A stretch of DNA of 7,696 nucleotides from Pseudomonadota bacterium (GTDB lineage: Bacteria; Pseudomonadota; Gammaproteobacteria; Burkholderiales; Burkholderiaceae_B), in contig JAFAGQ010000347.1 of assembly GCA_023422555.1 (NCBI GenBank), positions 1 to 7,696 of the forward strand, in the 5' to 3' direction. Shown one piece after another: positions 1 through 6,485 of the stretch. Both the position numbers and the translations under genes were made by a program. Within the stretch, counting starts at the first letter, position 1. Each line of letters starts with the position of its first letter. The notes beneath the pieces are model-generated. The model was given only the letters and a program-made list of their open reading frames with translations, was not told the origin of the DNA and did no database searches.

Positions 1-2
1 TG

Positions 3-1343
3 CGGTTTCTGACGGGCGCGACCATGGTGACCCAGTACATGGTGCTGGAAAGCTGGCTTAACGATCAGGCCGATCAGAAGCAGCGCGGCAGCGTTTTTGC
101 ATTCTATATGGTGATGTCAGGGCTGGGTCTCGTGGTAGGTCAGATGACCGTGTCGTTCTTCTCGCCTGAGGATCTGATTACGCTAAACGTGGTAGCCATG
201 TCCATGGCTCTGTGTCTCATTCCGGTTGCCATTACCCGCAGAAGCCATCCCGCGCTTCAGGTTCATACGCCGATCAAACTGAAGGTCTTTATTCGACTGG
301 TGCCCATGTCCATGTTTGTCCTGCTGGTCGCGGGCAGTATTACCGGTTCCTTTTATGGTCTGGGTCCGGTCTATGCGAGCAAAGAGGGCATGAATACCGA
401 TCAGGTTGCCCTGTTCCTGTCTGTCTCGGTGATGGCGGGTCTGCTCTCGCAGTGGCCTATGGGCTGGCTGTCCGATCGCATCTACCGGCTTAACATGATT
501 CGCTTTAACGCCCTGTTGCTGGGGGTGCTGACCATACCGCTATATGGGTACTGGCATCTGCCATATCCGCTTATGCTGGTGCTGGTTGCAATATTTGGCG
601 TGCTGCAATTTACCATTTACCCGCTGGCGACCGCGTTTGCCAATGAACACGTGGACCCCGCCTTGCGCGTGGGTCTTAGTGGCGTGCTACTCATGACCTA
701 TGGCGTGGGTGCCAGTCTGGGTCCGCTGCTGGTAGGTAAACTCATGGATATTGGTGGCGCGCATATGTTCTATATCTATACGTCACTTGCAGCATTTTCA
801 CTTGTCATATTTGTGCGCAAGGAGAAAGTCAAGGGTACGTATCGGGTGGATCCCGAGCCGTTCGTTCCGATGTCGGTCAGCGTACCTGCATCGCCGGTGG
901 CCACGGCGCTTGATCCTCGAGTCAATGAATCCATTGATATTTCTTCTGATCCCGAAGCCATGGATAAAGTGCTGGATATCATTCAGGCCGGAGATCCGAT
1001 CAGCGAGCTGAATCTTCCCCAGCGCAACGATGTGGATACCAATGTTGCTGACGAGGATCTGGCTATGACTGGTGAAGAGGGTGACGCGAGTCACGGTGAA
1101 GAAGAGGCCGTGAATGGCGTGAATGGCGATGAGGGCGACGAGACCGTTAATGACGATGAGGACGCGCTTCATCGGCCTGAAGACGATTCGGTCGACGCTG
1201 AACAGTCGGAAGCGGCAAAAGCAGTAGACGAAGCTGTTGCGGAAAAGCCCGAAGCGGGTGACGTGAATTCAGAGAGCGAAGTCCGGAACGAATCGCCGGC
1301 TGAGGCACCCTCCAAAAAAGAGGATCCTTCGCGCGATCGCTGA
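3..1343 (+). CDS. YcaD-like MFS transporter, 5'-truncated, with long acidic C-terminal tail
   Basis: Inner-membrane permease of the major facilitator superfamily, substrate unknown. The frame is open to the window edge (first codons read RFLTGAT before the Met at 24), so the real start lies upstream and the first helices are missing. Counting from that Met, visible family features are ESWLN (9-13), the FYMVMSGLGLVVGQ helix (27-40), the SQWPMGWLSDR loop (142-152, the central MFS cytoplasmic motif) and FTIYPLATAFANEHV (196-210); these match my recollection of Escherichia coli YcaD closely. Membrane segments stop near residue 264 at VRKEKVK. A hydrophilic tail of about 175 residues follows, first Pro/Ser/Val-rich (275-300), then strongly Glu/Asp-rich (about 340-435). 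E. coli YcaD has no such tail, so it is presumably a disordered cytoplasmic extension. Family assignment is firm; transport substrate cannot be stated. Confidence 0.85.
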   Translation, partial: RFLTGATMVTQYMVLESWLNDQADQKQRGSVFAFYMVMSGLGLVVGQMTVSFFSPEDLITLNVVAMSMALCLIPVAITRRSHPALQVHTPIKLKVFIRLVPMSMFVLLVAGSITGSFYGLGPVYASKEGMNTDQVALFLSVSVMAGLLSQWPMGWLSDRIYRLNMIRFNALLLGVLTIPLYGYWHLPYPLMLVLVAIFGVLQFTIYPLATAFANEHVDPALRVGLSGVLLMTYGVGASLGPLLVGKLMDIGGAHMFYIYTSLAAFSLVIFVRKEKVKGTYRVDPEPFVPMSVSVPASPVATALDPRVNESIDISSDPEAMDKVLDIIQAGDPISELNLPQRNDVDTNVADEDLAMTGEEGDASHGEEEAVNGVNGDEGDETVNDDEDALHRPEDDSVDAEQSEAAKAVDEAVAEKPEAGDVNSESEVRNESPAEAPSKKEDPSRDR

Positions 1344-1513
1344 TATCGGGGGGACGGATCAGTGAATCCGGCCTTGCCCGCCGAACCCGTTTTTGCCGAT
1401 TCATGAAAAGTTTACTGCCGCCCGCAAGTCTATATTTTCGGCCGCCTGAAATCTAATAGATACAGATTCGCTACTTGTATATTCAGACACCCACGTATTT
1501 AAAGACTCCCGCA

Positions 1514-1554
1514 GTCAATTTTGCAGGATAGATTCTCACTGTCAATTTCGCAGG
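1514..1554 (+). repeat. Pair of 14-bp direct repeats, GTCAATTTTGCAGG / GTCAATTTCGCAGG
   Basis: The copies at 1514-1527 and 1541-1554 match at 13 of 14 bases and start 27 bp apart. They lie about 70-110 bp before the GntR gene. They may be activator half-sites or decayed ends of an insertion sequence; multiple end repeats beginning GTCAATTTT are reminiscent of IS21-family termini. No transposase remnant is visible, so the origin is open. Confidence 0.4.
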
Positions 1555-1595
1555 CTCCCATAAATAAAAGTATGTCACCGCAAAAAATCAGCAAA

Positions 1596-1614
1596 GTTAT
1601 CAGATAACCTGATA
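1596..1614. promoter_or_regulatory. Candidate operator of the GntR regulator (overlapping dyads)
   Basis: GTTATCAGATAAC (1596-1608) is a perfect inverted repeat of 6-bp arms around one central A. A second inverted repeat overlaps it: TATCAG (1598-1603) and CTGATA (1609-1614). FadR-subfamily GntR dimers bind short AT-rich dyads of this size and usually autoregulate. The site ends 10 bp before the start codon and overlaps the likely -10 region (GATATATTTA, 1611-1620), where a bound repressor would block transcription. The dyad is seen; the binding protein and effect are inferred. Confidence 0.6.
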
Positions 1615-1624
1615 TATTTATGCC

Positions 1625-2401
1625 ATGCAAATGATTACCTCAACCCTGACTGACCGTGTGGCGCAGACCCTGATGCAACGGATTGCAGAAGGGGTGTATC
1701 CCGTGGGAACCAAGCTGCCTTCCGGCAAGTTGCTGGCGGGCGAGTTTTCCGTGAGCGCGGCGGTTATCCGCGAGGCCACAGAAAGGTTGCGTACCAAAGG
1801 TCTGGTAAGAACGCGGCAGGGTGCTGGTTGTACAGTGCTCACGCGTGAGCTTCACGAAGGTTTTCAGGTTTCCGTACCTGACGCGCTGGATCGGGAAGGG
1901 CTGCGGCATATTTACGAGCTGCGGTTCGAGATCGAAGGCGGCGCCGCTGCCCTGGCAGCACTTCGGGCGACACAGGCAGATCTGCAGCAGATGACGCATA
2001 TTCTGGCTTCTCTCGGCAAGAGCCTGCACGAGCCTGAAGAGGCTTTGGAGTGGGACATCGGTTTTCATCGGGCTATTGCCGACGCAACGCATAACCCTCA
2101 CTACCGGGAACTGTTGCCTTATCTGACGCGCCAATGGCGCCAGAGTGTGCAGATTGCGCGTCAGCACACGCTGAAAAAAGAGCAGGACCTCAGCCGGAAA
2201 GCACCGGATATCCAATCGGATGCGGCAACTAACGGACTGACCTTGTCCCGCCAGGTTCACACCGAGCACGAAAGCGTGCTGGCCGCTATTCGGCAGCGAG
2301 ATCCCGACCTGGCACGCAAGTGTGCGCAGACGCATCTTCGCAATGCCAGCGAACGCCTGGGACTGGATATGCGTTCTTTCCGACAGCCGCCAGATCTATG
2401 A
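1625..2401 (+). CDS. dhdR: GntR/FadR-subfamily (FCD) regulator, probable DhdR-like repressor
   Basis: Cytoplasmic one-component regulator of 258 residues, normal length for the FadR subfamily. An N-terminal winged helix-turn-helix spans about 6-75: LPSGKLLAGEFSVSAAVIREATERL is the GntR signature, and RTRQGAGCTV is the wing. An all-helical FCD ligand domain spans about 92-245. It keeps the metal-binding set: D144 and H148 (DIGFH), H215 (EHESVLAAI) and H237 (THLRNA), typical of FCD proteins that sense small carboxylates such as lactate or glycolate. ATG at 1625 (or 1631) has no good Shine-Dalgarno, and a dyad lies immediately upstream. The next gene, 94 bp downstream on the same strand, encodes a D2HGDH-like enzyme, as in the DhdR/D2HGDH pair of Achromobacter denitrificans. 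Family is certain; the DhdR name rests on context and is tentative. A lactate or glycolate sensor is the alternative. Confidence 0.85.
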   Translation: MQMITSTLTDRVAQTLMQRIAEGVYPVGTKLPSGKLLAGEFSVSAAVIREATERLRTKGLVRTRQGAGCTVLTRELHEGFQVSVPDALDREGLRHIYELRFEIEGGAAALAALRATQADLQQMTHILASLGKSLHEPEEALEWDIGFHRAIADATHNPHYRELLPYLTRQWRQSVQIARQHTLKKEQDLSRKAPDIQSDAATNGLTLSRQVHTEHESVLAAIRQRDPDLARKCAQTHLRNASERLGLDMRSFRQPPDL

Positions 2402-2495
2402 GACAGCGTAATACCGATATTGACTACTTTCATGACTTCGTCTGCACCCCGGCTCCGACCAGGGACAGCAGGCAATAAACCAACTGGGAATCTTC

Positions 2496-3902
2496 ATGCA
2501 CGAATTTCTTGATCGACTGCTCGAAACGCTGGGACCGGATGTAGTAGTAACACAGGCTGCGGATATCGAACCGTGGCTGACCGACTGGCGCGGCGTTTAT
2601 AAAGGAAGCGCCCAGGCCGTGGTAAGGCCTGTTTCAACGGAACAGGTTTCGCAATGTCTGCGTCTGTGCAGCGAGTACAAGGTTCCTGTGGTCACACGCG
2701 GGGGCAATACCGGTCTTTGCGGCGCGGCAACGCCCGATGCGTCACCGGACAATATCATCCTGTCCCTGGACCGCATGAACAAAGTCCGCAATATTGACAC
2801 CATTGCCAATACCCTGGTTGCCGATGCGGGCTGCATTCTGGGAAATCTGCGCCGGGCCGCTCACGAGCAGGATCGTCTGCTGCCGCTGAGTCTGGCGGCT
2901 GAAGATTCATCACAGATCGGTGGTAATGTGGCGACCAATGCCGGCGGCGTCAATGTTGTGCGTTACGGAATGGCGCGTGAACTGGTTCTGGGAATCGAAG
3001 CGGTCCTGCCGGATGGGGAAATTTTCAATGGCCTGCAAACCCTGCGCAAGGACAATACCGGCTACGATCTCAAGCAGCTGCTGATTGGTTCAGAAGGAAC
3101 GCTGGGCGTCATCACCGGCGTGGCCCTGAGGCTGCATGCGCCGACCCATGTACGCAGTGTGGTGCTGGCGGCAGTGGAGTCCGAGCAGCAGGCGCTGGAG
3201 CTGTTCCGTCTGGTTTTTGGTGCCTGCGGACCCCGGCTACAGGCTTTCGAGTTCTTTACCGATGCCTGCCTGGATCTGGTTCTGACTCATGTGGAGGGCG
3301 TGCAACTGCCTTTCGGCGGACGTCATCCGGCTTATGTGCTGATTGAGCTGGCTGATACTGCAGATGAAGAGGCGTTGGGAGAACTGCTTGAAAACGTGAT
3401 CGGACAGGCGCTTGAGCAGGAACTCTGCGTGGATGCCGCCGTGTCAGCGTCACTGGCTCAGCTTCAGGCCCTGTGGCGCCTGCGTGAGGAAATCTCTGAA
3501 GCGCAGCGTGCAGATGGACCGCATCTGAAGCATGATATTTCATTGCCGATAGAGCGAATTCCAGAGTTTGTGAAGACCGCCGAAGTGCGTCTGCGCAAAG
3601 TAAGCCCGGATTGCCGCCTGTTTATTTTCGGTCATTTTGGCGATGGTAATCTGCACTACAACGTGTCCAGACCCGCAGGCGCGGAAAAAACCTGGGCAGC
3701 AGAATGGGAAACACGTGTGGCTGATGCCATTTTCGATGAGGTCATGGAATATGGCGGCAGTATCAGTGCTGAACACGGTATCGGCCAGTTAAAGCGCCAT
3801 GCGTTCCTGCATCATAAGGATCCATTGCAACTGAAATTAATGCGCCAGATCAAGCAGGTATTTGATCCTCTGGGCATTATGAATCCCGGCAAGGTCCTCT
3901 GA
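2496..3902 (+). CDS. d2hgdh: FAD-binding oxidoreductase, probable D-2-hydroxyglutarate dehydrogenase
   Basis: Flavoprotein of 468 residues, close to bacterial D2HGDH (about 464), which oxidises D-2-hydroxyglutarate to 2-oxoglutarate and passes electrons to an acceptor such as electron-transfer flavoprotein. The N-terminal FAD-binding domain (about 35-215) has TRGGNTGLCGAA (67-78), SSQIGGNVATNAGG (138-151) and GYDLKQLLIGSEGTLG (189-204). The C-terminal oxidase domain has LREEISEA (329-336), HFGDGNLHYN (380-389), SAEHGIGQLKR (424-434) and DPLGIMNPGK (457-466). R330, S334 and K345 fall where human D2HGDH has the substrate-carboxylate ligands R386, T390 and K401 (same 15-residue Arg-Lys spacing). 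H380, H387 and E426 fit the metal ligands. ATG 2496 follows GGGA at 2486-2489. It is probably co-expressed with the regulator upstream. D-lactate dehydrogenase and GlcD are less likely relatives. Confidence 0.85.
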   Translation: MHEFLDRLLETLGPDVVVTQAADIEPWLTDWRGVYKGSAQAVVRPVSTEQVSQCLRLCSEYKVPVVTRGGNTGLCGAATPDASPDNIILSLDRMNKVRNIDTIANTLVADAGCILGNLRRAAHEQDRLLPLSLAAEDSSQIGGNVATNAGGVNVVRYGMARELVLGIEAVLPDGEIFNGLQTLRKDNTGYDLKQLLIGSEGTLGVITGVALRLHAPTHVRSVVLAAVESEQQALELFRLVFGACGPRLQAFEFFTDACLDLVLTHVEGVQLPFGGRHPAYVLIELADTADEEALGELLENVIGQALEQELCVDAAVSASLAQLQALWRLREEISEAQRADGPHLKHDISLPIERIPEFVKTAEVRLRKVSPDCRLFIFGHFGDGNLHYNVSRPAGAEKTWAAEWETRVADAIFDEVMEYGGSISAEHGIGQLKRHAFLHHKDPLQLKLMRQIKQVFDPLGIMNPGKVL

Positions 3903-3946
3903 TTTTTCTGTTTTGATCAGAAGGCCCGCCGGGTCTGATGGTCAGA
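3903..3946. other. Convergent intergenic gap with an imperfect hairpin
   Basis: This short gap separates two genes that end toward each other. ATCAGA (3916-3921) and TCTGAT (3934-3939) form a 6-bp stem, with CCC/GGG pairing inside it and a short bulge. T-rich sequence lies before the hairpin on the + strand and none follows it on either strand, so it is not a classical intrinsic terminator, although it may help to end both transcripts. Confidence 0.3.
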
Positions 3947-4810
3947 TTAACCGGCCAGGACGGTCCAGTAGTAAAGAGTCAGCACAGCGACAATGGCAAG
4001 GACAATACCCAGCACATTGACGCGGCTGATTCTTTCACCGAAAGCAAACGCACCCACAATCGTGCCCAGACTGATCACGCCGATATTCATCACGGTAAAG
4101 ACCAGGGTCGGATTTTCTTTGAAGGCCCCGTGAGCCCGAATGTAGAAAAGAATATTGCAGAAATTGAGCAGACCCAGCAACAGTCCGCCCAAAATGCTTC
4201 GGCCGTTCCATTGTGTACGACGCGCCAGCAGATAGACAAACATCAGAAGACCGGCGAGCACAAACGACACAAACAGTCCATTAGGTAAGGCTGTGCCGGT
4301 CAGGGCAATGCGTTTGAAAAGAATATCGACGACGCCATAGCCCACCCAGATCAGAAACAGATAAAGTGCACCACGACGCGGATCCAGGGTCGCATGCGTG
4401 TTGTTTGGCTTGCTCAGCAGGCAGAACAGGGCGACAAACGCCAGAATCAGACTGAGTCCGCGATTGAGCGAGAGCGCTTCTCCAAACAGAACGAAAGAGG
4501 CCAGAACCGTCAGAAACAGCGATAGACGCTGCGCCGCATCGGCACGCACAATCCCGGCACTTTCCACGCCGCGCGACATAATCACAAAGAGCACGGGCAG
4601 AATGATCCCCAATGCACCAAACAGTGCCCAGGGGAGTTCATGACCCGCCGCGGGATGCAGGCTTGGCGACAGAATAAACCAGGTCAGCCCGCAGGCCATG
4701 ACATAGTTGAAGGCAATGGCCTGGCGAATATCAATGCCCTTGTGGCGTGCCACCTTGAGCAGCACCGACACCGAAACGCTGCACAGAATGCTGAGAATGA
4801 GATAGATCAT
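3947..4810 (-). CDS. EamA/DMT-superfamily permease
   Basis: Inner-membrane drug/metabolite transporter, substrate unknown. The 287-residue protein, starting MIYLILSILC, is nearly all hydrophobic and has the two-fold EamA layout expected for about ten helices. The first half ends with QRLSLFLTVLASFVLFGEAL (95-114) and the second with the parallel MNIGVISLGTIVGAFAFGER (241-260); the repeated FGE after a helix is typical of the family. The frame stays open 34 codons further upstream, but that stretch is hydrophilic and overlaps the end of bioB, so ATG at 4810 is preferred although no clear Shine-Dalgarno precedes it. It lies 61 bp downstream of bioB on the same strand and may be read from the bioB transcript, with partial termination between them. 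Proximity hints at biotin-related or vitamin transport, but nothing in the sequence shows it. Confidence 0.8.
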   Translation of the reverse strand: MIYLILSILCSVSVSVLLKVARHKGIDIRQAIAFNYVMACGLTWFILSPSLHPAAGHELPWALFGALGIILPVLFVIMSRGVESAGIVRADAAQRLSLFLTVLASFVLFGEALSLNRGLSLILAFVALFCLLSKPNNTHATLDPRRGALYLFLIWVGYGVVDILFKRIALTGTALPNGLFVSFVLAGLLMFVYLLARRTQWNGRSILGGLLLGLLNFCNILFYIRAHGAFKENPTLVFTVMNIGVISLGTIVGAFAFGERISRVNVLGIVLAIVAVLTLYYWTVLAG

Positions 4811-4829
4811 AATGTCAGAAAAAGAATAG

Positions 4830-4858
4830 AAAAAAACGAGGCAAGGACCATCCTGTGC
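4830..4858 (-). terminator. Weak intrinsic terminator between bioB and the EamA gene
   Basis: On the - strand GCACAGGA (4858-4851) pairs with TCCTTGC (4847-4841) across a TGG loop, giving a 7-bp stem with one bulged C. Four bases later comes a run of seven T (4836-4830). The stem is short, so partial read-through into the EamA gene is likely. Confidence 0.4.
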
Positions 4859-4871
4859 AGGCCCTGGCCCA

Positions 4872-5969
4872 TCAGTTTGTTGCCATCGAGCTGCAACTGC
4901 AGCCACAACCACAGCCGCCGCCCATACGTTCTGCTGCAGCGTCAGCGGTGTTCAATGCATCCGGCGTATCGACGGCGGGCGTTCCATGTGCGTGAGGATT
5001 GCCAACGGGCTTCAGGTCCAGACGCTTGAATAAAGCCTGATCGGCCTGCAATTGCGGGTTGCCTGTGGTCAGCAGTTTTTCTCCGTAGAACATGGAATTG
5101 GCACCTGCCAGAAAGCAGAGTGCCTGCAGACTGTCATCCATCACTTCACGACCGGCGGACAGCCGCACAACGCTTTTGGGCATGGTAATACGTGCCACGG
5201 CAATAGTGCGAACAAATTCGAAGGGATCGATATCTTCATTATCGGCCAGTGGCGTGCCCTGCACCTTGACCAGATTATTGATGGGCACTGATTCCGGATA
5301 CGGAGACATATTGGCAAGCTGGGCGATCAGGCCGGCGCGCTCACGCCGTGATTCACCCAGTCCCACGATACCGCCGCAACATACATTGATGCCAGCGTCG
5401 CGCACACGTTCAAGGGTATCCAGGCGATCCTGGTAGGTTCTTGTGGTAATGATCTGTCCATAGAATTCGGGTGAGGTATCGAGATTGTGATTGTAATAAT
5501 CCAGCCCGGCATCCTTCAGTTGTTGCGCCTGACCTTCGCGCAGCATGCCCAGCGTGACGCAGGTTTCCAGGCCAAGTGCCTTGACGGCGCTGATCATTTC
5601 GGCCACTGCATCGATCTGGTGGGGTTTGGGGCTGCGCCAGGCGGCACCCATGCAAAAGCGTTGCGCGCCCGCCGCCTTTGCCTGTTGAGCGGCGGTAATG
5701 ACTTCGTCCAGTGGCATCAGTTTCTCGCGCTCGACTGAGGTGTCATAGCGAGCAGATTGGGGGCAGTAAGAACAATCCTCCGGACAGCCGCCCGTTTTGA
5801 TGGACAGCAGGCTGGAGAGCTGCACGGCATTGGGTTCGTGGTGCTGGCGGTGAATCTGCTGGGCACGGAACATCAGGTCCATAAAGGGAAGTTCGTAAAG
5901 ATCCAGAATGGATCGAACCGTCCAGGGTGGAGTCATGGTATCTGTCTGGGGCAGGGTAAGCGTATCCAA
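4872..5969 (-). CDS. bioB: Biotin synthase BioB (radical SAM), probable TTG start, Cys-rich C-terminus
   Basis: Cytoplasmic radical-SAM enzyme that inserts sulfur into dethiobiotin to make biotin, the last step of the pathway. Counting from the TTG at 5969 (365 residues; E. coli 346): the 4Fe-4S motif GGCPEDCSYC has C62, C66 and C69; the 2Fe-2S ligands are C106 (RFCMG), C137 (ETCV), C197 (NVCCGG) and R269 (VVRLSAGR). Spacing equals E. coli C53/C57/C60, C97, C128, C188 and R260. YNHNLDTS and GANSMFYGEKLLTT are also present. TTG 5969 is chosen because AAAAGGAA (5982-5975) precedes it at good spacing; ATG 5936 has no Shine-Dalgarno, and ATG 6065 adds an unrelated leader. Residues 350-360 read GGGCGCGCSCS, a tail absent from E. 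coli BioB. No other biotin gene is nearby. Function is certain; the start is less so. Confidence 0.95.
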   Translation of the reverse strand: MDTLTLPQTDTMTPPWTVRSILDLYELPFMDLMFRAQQIHRQHHEPNAVQLSSLLSIKTGGCPEDCSYCPQSARYDTSVEREKLMPLDEVITAAQQAKAAGAQRFCMGAAWRSPKPHQIDAVAEMISAVKALGLETCVTLGMLREGQAQQLKDAGLDYYNHNLDTSPEFYGQIITTRTYQDRLDTLERVRDAGINVCCGGIVGLGESRRERAGLIAQLANMSPYPESVPINNLVKVQGTPLADNEDIDPFEFVRTIAVARITMPKSVVRLSAGREVMDDSLQALCFLAGANSMFYGEKLLTTGNPQLQADQALFKRLDLKPVGNPHAHGTPAVDTPDALNTADAAAERMGGGCGCGCSCSSMATN

Positions 5970-6249
5970 GTCAATTCCTTTTATCGTGGCGTCCCGCGGC
6001 GCTGCGCACCAGCGGACGGATTGGGCGAATTGAGCAATGCTACGCATGCCGAATCGTGAGCGCAATTTAAATATTCTGACAGATGAATGCGATTTGGACG
6101 AATTTAAACGAAGTTAGTTGGTTTTTTTAAAAGATGGACTGGAATTTGACAGCTGACGATATGACAGGAATCGGCGGAGAATGTCAAAGCGAAACAAAGG
6201 CCGGGTTGCTGAGCCAGGGCCAGGACAGAAAGTCGGGAAGGGTGAAGAG

Positions 6250-6318
6250 TGGCAGGTGGCAGGTGGCAGGATGGCAGGTGGCAGGATGGCAGGTGGCAGG
6301 TGGCAGGATTGCAGGTGG
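6250..6318 (+). repeat. Tandem heptamer array, nine copies of TGGCAGG
   Basis: Units start at 6250, 6257, 6264, 6272, 6279, 6287, 6294, 6301 and 6309. Eight are exact TGGCAGG and the last is TTGCAGG. A single A is inserted after units 3, 5 and 8, and a partial TGG follows the last. The array is purine-rich on the + strand and ends about 280 bp upstream of the bioB start. Short tandem arrays like this can change copy number by slippage. Confidence 0.9.
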
Positions 6319-6364
6319 TCGGACGCGGCCGGCAGATAGCGAAATACGGGGCTGATCCGCAAGA

Positions 6365-6432
6365 AAACCTCCCGTTGCGGTCGCCGGTCAGTCAGGGTTC
6401 TCATCGACTGGCCGGCCAGGCAGGGGAGGTTT
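6365..6432 (-). terminator. Nested inverted repeats, probable terminator of the binding-protein gene
   Basis: The outer arms AAACCTCCC (6365-6373) and GGGAGGTTT (6424-6432) pair over 9 bp. The inner arms GCCGGTCAGTC (6383-6393) and GACTGGCCGGC (6406-6416) pair with one mismatch (a G-U pair on the + strand) around a 12-nt loop. Read on the - strand, the outer stem closes as GGGAGGTTTTCTT, giving a U-rich end 54-122 bp after the binding-protein stop codon. The + strand exit (TTTGTTCCTT) is also T-rich, so it could work both ways. Confidence 0.5.
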
Positions 6433-6440
6433 GTTCCTTA

Positions 6441-6470
6441 CTGCGCCCGGGCATTCAATTGGGGGCGCAG
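6441..6470. repeat. Perfect 8-bp inverted repeat just after the binding-protein gene
   Basis: CTGCGCCC (6441-6448) and GGGCGCAG (6463-6470) form an 8-bp GC-rich stem with a 14-nt loop, 16 bp beyond the binding-protein stop on the - strand. No T-run follows on either strand. It may protect the 3' end of the mRNA or help the nested structure next to it. The same two 8-mers form the hairpin at 7486-7513. Confidence 0.5.
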
Positions 6471-6485
6471 GATTACCGCTGAAAA

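Larger units (their letters stand above)
1344..1624. other. Intergenic region between MFS gene and GntR regulator; no gene seen
   Basis: This 281-bp stretch has no plausible coding frame and becomes AT-rich toward the regulator. Just after the MFS stop there is a weak hairpin (CGGAT 1355-1359 with ATCCG 1366-1370), and CCCG followed by five T at 1386-1394 could pair with CGGG at 1347-1350; this may end the MFS transcript but is a poor terminator. A 14-bp near-perfect direct repeat (1514-1527 and 1541-1554) and the dyad at 1596-1614 are listed separately. Confidence 0.6.
5970..6485. other. Intergenic region upstream of bioB; no convincing gene
   Basis: This 516-bp stretch lies between the bioB start and the end of the binding-protein gene, both on the - strand. 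Open frames exist on both strands across 6114-6482, but they only read through the heptamer array as WQVAG- or LPPAI-type repeats and match no family. On the - strand TTGACA (6187-6182) is followed after 17 bp by TCATAT (6164-6159), a possible bioB promoter with about 180 nt of leader. The same TTTGACA occurs inverted at 6145-6151, giving a 7-bp inverted repeat across 6145-6188. An AT-rich stretch at 6064-6075 is an alternative promoter region. Confidence 0.5.

Noticed and set aside
1596..1608. The dyad as a BioR biotin-regulator site linked to bioB
   Set aside because: BioR sites as I know them are TTATAGATAA/TTATCTATAA-like; the dyad here has a different 11-bp core, lies far from bioB, and no such site is visible in front of bioB.
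3916..3939. Strong bidirectional terminator between the convergent genes
   Set aside because: The stem is interrupted and no T-run follows it on either strand; kept only as a weak hairpin note.
4811..4912. Upstream extension of the EamA permease to ATG 4912
   Set aside because: It adds 34 mostly hydrophilic residues, overlaps the bioB end in another frame, and displaces the natural N-terminal helix start MIYLILS.
6294..6315. Possible sigma-54 promoter (TGGCAG...TTGCA) at the end of the heptamer array
   Set aside because: The GG and GC elements are 9 or 16 bp apart instead of the required 12, and the match is a by-product of the repeat.
6250..6318. CRISPR-like array
   Set aside because: Units are 7 bp and directly abutting, with no unique spacers and no cas genes nearby.
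6114..6404. A 96-residue minus-strand open frame and overlapping plus-strand frames through the heptamer array
   Set aside because: Their repeat peptides (LPPAI, WQVAG) are just translations of the TGGCAGG array; there is no ribosome binding site and no recognisable family.
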